A stretch of 51,464 bases of DNA from an uncultured Prevotellaceae bacterium (GTDB lineage Bacteria; Bacteroidota; Bacteroidia; Bacteroidales; Bacteroidaceae), in NCBI GenBank assembly GCA_900317305.1, contig ONGG01000017.1, positions 1 to 51,464 of the forward strand, written 5' to 3'. The translations under genes and the position numbers were made by a program. This document shows, one piece after another, positions 35,075 through 42,657 of this stretch (its first letter is position 1; every line of letters starts with the position of its first letter). The notes below the pieces were generated by a model. It searched no databases, was not told the DNA's origin, and saw only the letters and a list, made by a program, of their open reading frames with translations.

Positions 35075-36034
35075 ATGAGACGAATATCTGTTCTTCTATT
35101 GCTCACCATGGCGGTCTTCACCGGCACATGGGGGCAGAACATCACCTTCAGGTTCTCCGACGGAATCTACAACGAAACGCTTAAGAACACCGTCGAGAGA
35201 AACATCAGCGCGCTGCTTACCAATATCAACAAAGCCTCTCAGCAGAAAGCCACCAAGATAAACATGAGCGGAGTAAGAATGGTGCCGCAGGCCCTCAGCG
35301 CATTCAATGAGCTGTGGGAGTTCATGCCATTCAGCTGCGACGACCGGAATAATGTGGAGCGGTGCATTCAGACCGTCACCGGATACCAGGTGAGAGGCAT
35401 TCCCGTGACGGTGACCAACCAAAGCGAACTCGACGGGCAACCTGAGCGCGAACTCACCATCGGCTTCAACTCCAGCGGCGATATCACGGGCGTCTACTTC
35501 GCGCTCGAGCAGCACAACATCACCAGCATCATGCAAAACGGCGTGGAGGTGAAAGATGCCAGGCAACGTGAGGAAATCCTCAACTTTGTGGAGCGCTACC
35601 GAAGCTATTACGACCAGAAAGACCTCAAGTCGATAGAAGACATCTTCAGCGACGATGCCATCATCATCACCGGCAAGGAAGTGAAGCGCAAGTCGCCCGA
35701 AGGGTTCATGGTCACCGTAGCCGAGTATAAGGAGCAAAACAAGCAGCAGTACATCGAGCACCTGAGGGGCATCTTCAAGCGCAAGAGCTTCATCAAGGTG
35801 GTGTTCAAGGGCATCGACGTGGTCAGGCACCCCATGCGTACCGATATCTATATGGTGACCCTGCACCAGAACTGGCGCACACCGGGCTACGAGGACAATG
35901 GCTATGTGGTGCTGCTGTGGCAGTTTCCCGAGAATGGGGGCGACCCACGCATCATGGTGCGCACGTGGCAGTCGGACAAAATCGTGAGGACAAAGGACGA
36001 TGTGTTCAAAATAGAAGACTTCAATATCAATTAA
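35075..36034 (+). CDS. Exported protein with NTF2-like C-terminal domain
   Basis: A 319-residue protein with a signal peptide (ISVLLLLTMAVFTGTWGQ). The first half (about 22-165) is of unknown fold (NITFRFSDGIYNETLKNTVE). The second half looks like an NTF2/SnoaL-type domain: ILNFVERYRSYYDQKDLKS, IEDIFSDDAIIITG and the late strands YMVTLHQNWRTPGYEDNGYV. NTF2-like folds bind small ligands or mediate dimerisation. It lies between the kinase-coupled genes and a LytTR regulator, probably in one transcript. Confidence 0.75.
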   Translation: MRRISVLLLLTMAVFTGTWGQNITFRFSDGIYNETLKNTVERNISALLTNINKASQQKATKINMSGVRMVPQALSAFNELWEFMPFSCDDRNNVERCIQTVTGYQVRGIPVTVTNQSELDGQPERELTIGFNSSGDITGVYFALEQHNITSIMQNGVEVKDARQREEILNFVERYRSYYDQKDLKSIEDIFSDDAIIITGKEVKRKSPEGFMVTVAEYKEQNKQQYIEHLRGIFKRKSFIKVVFKGIDVVRHPMRTDIYMVTLHQNWRTPGYEDNGYVVLLWQFPENGGDPRIMVRTWQSDKIVRTKDDVFKIEDFNIN

Positions 36035-36050
36035 AACCATATCATCAACC

Positions 36051-36413
36051 ATGAAAACAAAACTTCTCTTCAATTCTCGCGACGAACTCGTGGCCATCGA
36101 TTTCGACCATGTGGCCGTGGTTCAGGCCGATGGCAACTACTGTCGCGTAGTGTTCATCAACAAGCATGAGGTGAGCCTCGCCATTGGCATCAACAAACTC
36201 TCAGATATGCTCCGGCAGGCAAAGTTCGAAAACGCCTTTTTCGTGAAAATCGGGCGGAGCTTGCTGGTGAACCAGGCTTTCCTCGAGCGCATCGACCTGC
36301 AGAAACAACAGATCACGCTTACCGACAAAGGCTCCTCGGTCATCCGCATCAGCGTGACCAAAAACGTGCTCAAAGCCTACAAAAACTTCGTGAGCGATAA
36401 CTTCAGAATCTGA
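36051..36413 (+). CDS. Stand-alone LytTR DNA-binding protein
   Basis: A 120-residue protein consisting only of a LytTR domain: IDFDHVAVVQADGNYCRV, the helix-strand part FENAFFVKIGRSLLVNQAFL and QQITLTDKGSSVIRISV. No receiver domain or membrane segment is present, so it is not a normal response regulator. It could be phosphorylated by the kinase, or act with the FHA protein encoded 14 bp downstream. It is the only DNA-binding protein in the locus and so the likely transcriptional output. Confidence 0.88.
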   Translation: MKTKLLFNSRDELVAIDFDHVAVVQADGNYCRVVFINKHEVSLAIGINKLSDMLRQAKFENAFFVKIGRSLLVNQAFLERIDLQKQQITLTDKGSSVIRISVTKNVLKAYKNFVSDNFRI

Positions 36414-36427
36414 AAAACACTACCGCT

Positions 36428-37057
36428 ATGCAGACATTCATTATAGGCACCGACGGCAACCAGCCGTTCAAGATAGCAAGCCCGATGGTGAGCCGCGAGC
36501 ACGCCAAGGTGACCATCGACGATAAAGGACAATGGACCATTGAGGACCTCAACTCCACCAACGGCACGTTCGTGCGCGATGAGTCAGGTCGGCTTGTCAG
36601 GGTGAGTCAGATGCCTATCACCCCCGAAACATTCATCTGCCTGGGCCCCGACACAGCGTTGGGATGCAAATTCTATGCTTGTCACCTCATCGCTGAAGAT
36701 GGTGACTACAGCCACGAATTCTCACTGCTCAAGAAATTCAGCAAGGAGTACTCCGAGAAGATCGCACGCGTGGAGCGTACCAGCGAGATGGTCACCAAAT
36801 CTATCGGAAGCATCTCGTTGGTCCTCCTCGCCGGTTCTTTCCTCATCGCCGACCAGGGCACCAATGTGCAGCTCCTCAGGGTGGGAACGGCACTGAGCAC
36901 CTGCAGCTCGCTGCTCTACTCCCCCCGCAAGACCATCAAGAAACTCAGCACACATTATACTGAACTCTTCAAATGTCCCAACCCCAACTGCAACAGCAAA
37001 CTTTCGCAGAAGGAGATAGACGACTGTCAGTGTGTGAAGTGCAAGGCCCATGCCTGA
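36428..37057 (+). CDS. FHA-domain protein with membrane hairpin and zinc ribbon
   Basis: A 209-residue protein. Residues about 1-90 are an FHA domain, which binds phosphothreonine: MVSREHAKVTIDDKGQW and IEDLNSTNGTFVRDE contain the conserved Ser, His and Asn positions. About residues 122-165 are two hydrophobic stretches (SIGSISLVLLAGSFLIADQG and LRVGTALSTCSSLLY). The C-terminus is a four-cysteine ribbon (CPNPNCNSKL, then CQCVKC). It is probably a membrane-attached reader of the kinase, located 14 bp after the LytTR gene. Confidence 0.9.
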   Translation: MQTFIIGTDGNQPFKIASPMVSREHAKVTIDDKGQWTIEDLNSTNGTFVRDESGRLVRVSQMPITPETFICLGPDTALGCKFYACHLIAEDGDYSHEFSLLKKFSKEYSEKIARVERTSEMVTKSIGSISLVLLAGSFLIADQGTNVQLLRVGTALSTCSSLLYSPRKTIKKLSTHYTELFKCPNPNCNSKLSQKEIDDCQCVKCKAHA

Positions 37058-37124
37058 GTCAGATAACCAATCATTTGTCTTTACCAATAAATTGAATTAC
37101 CAACTTTAAACCTTAATTACAATA

Positions 37125-37844
37125 ATGAAAAAGCTGATCACATGCATCGCCATCATCATGATGATGCCCTTGCTTACCATCGCACAGACAACTTATGTGC
37201 TCTCTACCGGAGTGTCAAACTACGGCAATCCCGATGTCAATCTGAGAAACACCACCAAAGACGCCAAGGCGTTTGCCGCCCTGTTTAAGAGTAGGCCCAA
37301 CACCAAGGTGTCGGTGGTTACCAGCTCGAAAGCTACGAAGAGCAACATCCTCAAGTATCTTAATGCCATCAAGACGCTCGCCAAACCCCAGGACAAGGTA
37401 ATCTTCTTCTTCTCCGGACATGGCGACACCGACTGTTTCATCGCTTACGACGGTGGGTTCTATTATAGGGAACTTATCAACACGCTCCGGCAGATGAAAA
37501 CCAACAAGGTGTTTGTTTTCATCGACGCCTGCCTTTCAGGGTCTGTACAGTCGTCGGCCTCCGAATTCCAGTGGACGGGCGACAATGGTGGAGCCATCTC
37601 GTTCATGATGTCGAGCAGGGCCAGCGAGTACTCCTTCGAGAACCGGTGGCTCGACAACGGATTCTTCACACAGGCGCTGCTGCTCGCTTTGCGCGGCAAG
37701 GGCGATACCGACAGCAACAAGAAAATCACCCTCATCGAGGCATTCAAGTATGTGCATAAGGATGTCACCACCAGGGAGAGCCGCCAGCACCCACAACTCA
37801 TCGCCAACAAGTCGCTCTACGACGAAGTGCTCATCTCATGGTGA
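37125..37844 (+). CDS. Exported caspase-like (C14) protease
   Basis: A 239-residue protein with a signal peptide (TCIAIIMMMPLLTIAQ) and a caspase p20-type domain. It begins with TYVLSTGVSNYGNPDVNLR and DAKAFAALF. The catalytic dyad is H99 in FFFSGHGDTD and C136 in FIDACLSGSV, both intact. It consists of one compact domain with no prodomain or repeat region. Bacterial caspase homologues act in proteolytic signalling or cell death; export to the periplasm and company with kinase, PP2C and FHA genes argue for envelope signalling. Self-activation sites are not obvious. Confidence 0.92.
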   Translation: MKKLITCIAIIMMMPLLTIAQTTYVLSTGVSNYGNPDVNLRNTTKDAKAFAALFKSRPNTKVSVVTSSKATKSNILKYLNAIKTLAKPQDKVIFFFSGHGDTDCFIAYDGGFYYRELINTLRQMKTNKVFVFIDACLSGSVQSSASEFQWTGDNGGAISFMMSSRASEYSFENRWLDNGFFTQALLLALRGKGDTDSNKKITLIEAFKYVHKDVTTRESRQHPQLIANKSLYDEVLISW

Positions 37845-37912
37845 GGTTCGTCACCCAAAGTAGGAGGTTCGTCATCTTTATGCCAAGCATTCGTCAAAGA
37901 TGCCTCAGAACA

Positions 37913-37944
37913 TTTGGATTCTGATTGAATCGTGCCTAACTTTG
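37913..37944 (+). promoter_or_regulatory. Bacteroidetes promoter for the second signalling operon
   Basis: TTTG (37913-37916), 20-bp spacer, TAACTTTG (37937-37944): a perfect match. The ATG at 37997 is about 50 nt downstream. It separates the kinase-to-caspase unit from the unit that runs to the terminator at 42569. Confidence 0.88.
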
Positions 37945-37996
37945 CGGTAGAAATAGAGAACAACAACCACATTTACAAACCAAAAATCAAATCATT

Positions 37997-39007
37997 ATGA
38001 ATACGAAGAAAATTGACAACGGGTCAACCCCGAAAGGTGGAAAAGACAATACCAGAGTAGTGCTCACGGCGGCAGGTGCCGTGGCTGTGGGAGCAGGTGC
38101 CGGTCTGGGTGCATCGAGCCTGATGGATGGTGAAGAGGAGAAGCCTGTAGACGAGAAAGAAACCCAGGAACAGGAACAGGAGAACCAGAACCAGACCCAG
38201 GAGAACCAAAACCAGGAGGCCAACAACGCCGCGCAACAGCAGCAAGCGCAACAGGCACAGCAACAGCAGCCCCAGCAAGCACAGCAACAGCAGCCCCAAC
38301 ACACCAACCCCACCGATCCGACCCCCATCGCCACCGACAATCCTACTGGCGGTCAGACCAACACAGGCGGTCAGACCAACACAGGCGGACAGACCAACAC
38401 AGGCGGGCAGACCAACACAGGCGGGCAGACCAACACAGGTGGTGGAACCAATAGTGAAGAGGTCAACGCCGAGGCAGTGGCAGTGGCCGAACATATTCTC
38501 GAAACCGACGATATCGATCCCGACGACATTGACGGTGTGGTCGACATTGCCTTCCAGGAGACCGACGTGCTTTATACCGAGAATGGTGAAGAGATTCCCG
38601 TAGCAGCCGTGACGACCCCCGATGGTGGTGAGTATCTGCTCGCCGATATCAACGGCGACAGGGTCTACGACATGGTCTACGACATGGACGGCAACTTGGT
38701 CACCAGCGTAGAGGCCGGCCTCAACACCAACGATGCCCAGTTGGCACTCGACGAGAATGGCGGCTACATTCCAATCTCTGAAGACGACCCTGTACTCCAG
38801 GACGACGGACTCGATGAGGATATCGTTGCTCTCGATGATACCAATAGCGGTAACAGCGTGATGGAGGAGATCGACGACGACGAGGATGACTTGGACGAAC
38901 TCTTTGAAGATGAGCCCGAGGTTGATGTGGCCGAGATGGTTGAGCCTGCCACCGGATTAGACATGGGAGACGACTCAGACCTCGACAGCGACTTGGTGGA
39001 TGCATAA
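37997..39007 (+). CDS. Low-complexity Gln/Asp-rich membrane-associated protein
   Basis: A 336-residue protein. Residues about 20-42 form a Gly/Ala-rich hydrophobic helix (VVLTAAGAVAVGAGAGLG) that could anchor it. A Glu/Gln-rich tract follows (ENQNQTQENQNQEANNAAQQ), then five QTNTGG hexapeptides encoded by 18-bp DNA repeats. The C-terminal half is very acidic; segments such as ADINGDRVYDMVYDMDGN resemble calcium-binding DxNxD loops. I know no function. The acidic tail could bind calcium or a basic partner. It is first in an operon with an FHA protein and PP2C. Confidence 0.8.
   Translation: MNTKKIDNGSTPKGGKDNTRVVLTAAGAVAVGAGAGLGASSLMDGEEEKPVDEKETQEQEQENQNQTQENQNQEANNAAQQQQAQQAQQQQPQQAQQQQPQHTNPTDPTPIATDNPTGGQTNTGGQTNTGGQTNTGGQTNTGGQTNTGGGTNSEEVNAEAVAVAEHILETDDIDPDDIDGVVDIAFQETDVLYTENGEEIPVAAVTTPDGGEYLLADINGDRVYDMVYDMDGNLVTSVEAGLNTNDAQLALDENGGYIPISEDDPVLQDDGLDEDIVALDDTNSGNSVMEEIDDDEDDLDELFEDEPEVDVAEMVEPATGLDMGDDSDLDSDLVDA
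38348..38437 (+). repeat. Five 18-bp in-frame tandem repeats
   Basis: Units starting at 38348, 38366, 38384, 38402 and 38420 read GGCGGTCAGACCAACACA with third-base changes (GGT, GGA, GGG). They encode Gly-Gly-Gln-Thr-Asn-Thr and are likely to vary in number by slippage. Confidence 0.9.
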
Positions 39008-39025
39008 CCCCTAACACCGACCGAC

Positions 39026-40078
39026 ATGAGTACAGAGAAAATAAAAGTCACATGTCCGAAGTGCAAGAAAGCCTTCGCCATGAACAAGCCCGCTGCTCCT
39101 GGGAAATACAGCGTGAAATGCCCACACTGCCAGAACGTGATGGGCCTTCAGCTGAGACCCGTGCCAGTGAGAATGGGGCAACCCAAGCCAGCCGCCAAGC
39201 CAGAGGAGCCAAAGCCAGTTCCTGCACCAGCACCGCCTCCCGCACCAGCATCGGCACAGCAGAACACCGCACCTAAAATGAAAATATCGTGTCCGAAGTG
39301 CAAGAGACCCTTTGCCATCGTGAAGCCTGGTGCTCCTGGAAATTATATAGTGAAATGCCCTCGCTGCCAAGGTGTAATCAAGCTGGGGTTGGGGACGAAT
39401 CAAGCCGGAAAGACACAGCCTAAACCCGCTGACCAACCCAAGCCCACGGCTCAGACAAAGCCTGCAGAAGTGCAACAGCAGAAGAACGATGAGAAAATCC
39501 CCCTGTTAGGGAAGGCCATTTTCACCAACCGCGGCATCTATGTCGTCAAGGAGAAGGTGGTGGCTGGTGTGAAAAGCCAGTTCGCCTGTCCAGAATGCGG
39601 CAAGATGGTGGTGGTGATGAACAACAATACGGGTAAGTTCTATGTGAAATGCGCCCATTGCGGCACCCCTACTATGATTAAGGTAGTGGACGAGGAGCCC
39701 GAGGCCCAGAAAACCGGGAAAGTGAAGAAACCTACCCGCAAGCTGGAAACCGACCGGCCCGTGGAGAGAGGACAGCTGATATGGGGAAATCTCTTCAGGC
39801 GTAAGCGCCATGAGCTCAGAAACGGATCTACCGTAATCGGACGGAAAGACAGCGAGCAACCCTCCGACCTGATGTTCGACGATTCCACGATGAGCTGCCG
39901 GTCGGTGAGACTCGATGTCGATGGCAACGATGGAAGCTGCAAGCTTACCGTGCTTCACGCCACCAACCCAGTGACCGTAAATGGTGTCAGCTTCCCTGAA
40001 GGAAGTTCCATCTACCTGAATTTCAACGATACGCTGAAAATGGGACGCACCTCTATCGTATACTGCAAACTGAAATAA
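39026..40078 (+). CDS. Triple zinc-ribbon plus FHA protein
   Basis: A 350-residue cytoplasmic protein. Three similar MJ0042-like zinc ribbons occur: CPKCKKAFAMNKP with CPHC (about 10-38), CPKCKRPFAIVKP with CPRC (about 90-118) and CPECGKMVVVM with CAHC (about 190-216). Pro/Ala/Lys-rich linkers join them. The C-terminus (about 255-350) is FHA-like: LRNGSTVIGRKDSEQPSDL, MFDDSTMSCRSVRLDVDG, TNPVTVNGVSFPEG. The FHA serine and arginine positions are kept (GRKDS, SCRSVRL). It probably reads phosphothreonine on the kinase or its targets. It lies 2 bp upstream of the PP2C gene. Confidence 0.88.
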   Translation: MSTEKIKVTCPKCKKAFAMNKPAAPGKYSVKCPHCQNVMGLQLRPVPVRMGQPKPAAKPEEPKPVPAPAPPPAPASAQQNTAPKMKISCPKCKRPFAIVKPGAPGNYIVKCPRCQGVIKLGLGTNQAGKTQPKPADQPKPTAQTKPAEVQQQKNDEKIPLLGKAIFTNRGIYVVKEKVVAGVKSQFACPECGKMVVVMNNNTGKFYVKCAHCGTPTMIKVVDEEPEAQKTGKVKKPTRKLETDRPVERGQLIWGNLFRRKRHELRNGSTVIGRKDSEQPSDLMFDDSTMSCRSVRLDVDGNDGSCKLTVLHATNPVTVNGVSFPEGSSIYLNFNDTLKMGRTSIVYCKLK

Positions 40079-40080
40079 CA

Positions 40081-40938
40081 ATGCGAATACAGACCTCCTC
40101 CCCTTCCGTTTTCCACTTGATGGGACAACGCGATTACCAGCAAGACAGTCTCTTCCCCAACAACGAAGAGGCTCTCCTCCAACATCACTTCTTCATCGTT
40201 TGCGATGGTGTGGGAGGATGCGAGCACGGTGAGCTGGCCAGCCAGACGGTGACCACACGGATGGCGGAAATCCTTGACAATGTGGACTGGGAACAGGAGT
40301 TCACTGCCGAGCACTTCGCCGAGGCGCTGGCCATGACCTGCCACACGCTCGACCAAGTGGCTGCGGGAGTCGACACCGCCACCACGCTCACCTTGCTCTG
40401 CACGCACTCCACGGGATGCCTCATGGCCCATATCGGTGACAGCCGCATCTACCAACTGCGCCCCGGCAAGGGCATCGTGTACCGGAGTGAAGACCACTCG
40501 CTGGTCAACGACATGGTGAGGAGTGGAAAGATCACCGCACAAGAGGCTCTCACCCACCCCGACCGCAACGTCATCACCCGGTGCTTGCAGCCCCTGAGCG
40601 GAAGGACACACGACAGGGCCACCGTACGCACGACCAACGACGTGAGGAAAGGCGATCTCTTCCTGCTCTGCTCCGACGGCGTGACCGACGATGTGGATGA
40701 TGCCACTCTTTGCGAGCTGCTCCTTGCCGACGATACCTGTGAGTCGAAGGCCAACCGTCTGGCAGCGCTCTGCGACGATGCCGACGACAATGCCACGGCC
40801 ATCCTCATCGAGGTGAGTGGCGTGGAGGATGCCACGGAGCCCATCTACGACACCATACAGGAGGTGGCCCCTCAAGGAGAAACGGTGCTCAAGACATCGG
40901 TCTGGTCGAGAATCAAGAGACTCTGGGAGAATCTGTAA
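40081..40938 (+). CDS. PP2C-family Ser/Thr phosphatase
   Basis: A 285-residue metal-dependent phosphatase. The PP2C motifs are complete: MGQRDYQQDSLF, IVCDGVGGCEHGE (metal aspartate), TATTLTLL, AHIGDSRIYQL, FLLCSDGVTDDV and DDADDNATAILIEV. There is no membrane segment. It should reverse phosphorylation by the kinase encoded 7 kb upstream in the same locus. The gene starts 2 bp after the FHA protein gene. Confidence 0.95.
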   Translation: MRIQTSSPSVFHLMGQRDYQQDSLFPNNEEALLQHHFFIVCDGVGGCEHGELASQTVTTRMAEILDNVDWEQEFTAEHFAEALAMTCHTLDQVAAGVDTATTLTLLCTHSTGCLMAHIGDSRIYQLRPGKGIVYRSEDHSLVNDMVRSGKITAQEALTHPDRNVITRCLQPLSGRTHDRATVRTTNDVRKGDLFLLCSDGVTDDVDDATLCELLLADDTCESKANRLAALCDDADDNATAILIEVSGVEDATEPIYDTIQEVAPQGETVLKTSVWSRIKRLWENL

Positions 40939-41005
40939 ACATTCATTTCTATTATTATCACCACTACAAACAGGGTGCCGGGCACCCTTAAAAAAACAAA
41001 CAACT

Positions 41006-42562
41006 ATGAGAAAGATATATTTCATCTTGATGGCTATTGCCATGATGTCGGTAGCTTGCAGCGCACAGGCTCAGAAACAACAGAGGAAGCCTTCGAAAGT
41101 GCAGGCCAAGAAAGATACGCTCACCATCATACAGGAACGTGTGAATGCCGGCGACGCCACTGCCATGAACATCCTGGGCAGCTGGTACTACTCCGGACAA
41201 AACGTGAAGCAGGACTACACCCAGGCAGCCTCGCTCTTCACCAAGGCAGCCGACAAGGGCAACGTGCAGGCCATCGGCAACATGGCCATGTGTTTCCAAA
41301 CCGGGCACGGTCTGAAAAAAGACTCCGCCATGGCTGTAAAACTATACCAGAAGTCGATCAAAGAAGGCAACAAGGCTCTCATCAAGCAGCATGAGAAGTC
41401 GGCCAAGAGCGGCAGCGCCTTCAGCGGCATGCTCCTCTACGACATCTACCACAATGGCATAGGCGTGGAGAAAGACCAGAAAGCAGCGCTCACCAACCTG
41501 AAGTATGCTGCCGATGCCAACTCCACCGAAGCGCAGCTGAAGTATGGTTTGGCATGCATGAACTCCAAAAGCTTCACCCAGGCAGCAGCCGTTTTCGATA
41601 AACTGGCGAAGAAGAACCACCCCACGGGCATCTACTACACGGGTTACCTCACCTTCAAAGGAATGGGCGTGGCACAAGACAAGGCCAAGGGTATCTCCTA
41701 CCTGAAAAAGGCTGCCAATCTCAATATGCCCAATGCCAACTACTACCTAGGCAAGGCCTATCTTGAGGGCGACGGTATAGAGAAAGACGAGGCAAAAGCC
41801 ATTGCCCATCTTGAAAAGTCGGCAGTCTCGGCCTTCCTGCCCGATGCCAAGTGGATACTCGGCAACTGCTACCTCAATGGCGAAGGCGTGAAGACCGACT
41901 ATGCCAATGCTGCCGCTTGGCTGGCCGAGGTGGCCGCACACAAAGACTATACCGACAAGTTCAACGACCTGCTCAGCGAGAAACGGCAGGCCAATTTCAA
42001 GACCTATCTCAAGGGGCTGAAAGACTACTACGTGAACAAGGATTTCGCAGCCGCCATGAAGAGCTTCAAAGAGCTCGAGAAAGCCAAGAATCCCGAGGGT
42101 ATCACCATGCAGGCCCTCTGTCTGCTCAACGACAACTACGACAAGCACAATAGCAAGAAGGGCTTGAAACTGCTCGAGAAAGCTGCCGAGAGCAGTGCCA
42201 TGGCAGCTTGCAAACTGGGCGGTATCTACGACCAGGGAAAGTTGGTGGACAAAGACACCAAGAAAGCCGTGCAACTGCTCGAGAAAGCTGCCGATAAGGG
42301 CAATGGCGAAGCTGTCTGCCTCTTGGGTATGAAGTACTTCAAGGGCGAGGGTGTGTCGCAAGACTATGCCAAGGCCGCAAGCTACCTGCTCAGGGCCGAG
42401 GCCATGCATAGCCTCACCGTAGAGGGAGCCAAATGTCTGGCAAAATGCTACCAGAACAAGGTGAACTCGCTGCCCGATCTCCGCGATGCCGCCGAGCGCA
42501 TCCAGAAACTCTCCAACACCAAGGAAAACGACGCACTGGTCAAGATGCTCCGTGCTATCTAA
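41006..42562 (+). CDS. Exported Sel1-repeat lipoprotein-like protein
   Basis: A 518-residue protein started at ATG 41006 (MRKIYFILMAIAMMSVACSA), which gives a signal peptide and a possible lipobox cysteine. A Lys/Gln-rich spacer is followed by Sel1 repeats through most of the length, for example ILGSWYYSGQNVKQDYTQA and YLGKAYLEGDGIEKDEAKA, with a less regular middle (about 310-360). Unlike the proteins at 29551 and 50838 it lacks the shared N-terminal domain. It is likely a scaffold in the periplasm or outer membrane. It is followed by a strong hairpin and so closes the operon with PP2C. Confidence 0.88.
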   Translation: MRKIYFILMAIAMMSVACSAQAQKQQRKPSKVQAKKDTLTIIQERVNAGDATAMNILGSWYYSGQNVKQDYTQAASLFTKAADKGNVQAIGNMAMCFQTGHGLKKDSAMAVKLYQKSIKEGNKALIKQHEKSAKSGSAFSGMLLYDIYHNGIGVEKDQKAALTNLKYAADANSTEAQLKYGLACMNSKSFTQAAAVFDKLAKKNHPTGIYYTGYLTFKGMGVAQDKAKGISYLKKAANLNMPNANYYLGKAYLEGDGIEKDEAKAIAHLEKSAVSAFLPDAKWILGNCYLNGEGVKTDYANAAAWLAEVAAHKDYTDKFNDLLSEKRQANFKTYLKGLKDYYVNKDFAAAMKSFKELEKAKNPEGITMQALCLLNDNYDKHNSKKGLKLLEKAAESSAMAACKLGGIYDQGKLVDKDTKKAVQLLEKAADKGNGEAVCLLGMKYFKGEGVSQDYAKAASYLLRAEAMHSLTVEGAKCLAKCYQNKVNSLPDLRDAAERIQKLSNTKENDALVKMLRAI

Positions 42563-42568
42563 ATGCTT

Positions 42569-42600
42569 AATTAGGAGTGGTCTGACGACCACTCCTAATT
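42569..42600. terminator. Strong hairpin terminator
   Basis: A 14-bp perfect stem, AATTAGGAGTGGTC with GACCACTCCTAATT, and a TGAC loop. It starts 6 bp after the Sel1-protein stop codon and ends 58 bp before the next gene. Confidence 0.85.
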
Positions 42601-42657
42601 ATTCACACCAGTTAAATCACGCCCTTATTCATTATTTCTTCCACAACCCAACATTCG

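Noticed and set aside
35096-36097. 333-codon minus-strand ORF
   Set aside because: It lies antisense to the exported NTF2-like protein gene, is rich in His/Val/Leu as expected for antisense of this codon usage, and has no signal, motif or promoter.
40012-41043. 343-codon minus-strand ORF
   Set aside because: Antisense of the PP2C gene, whose motifs are complete; the minus frame has no recognisable domain.
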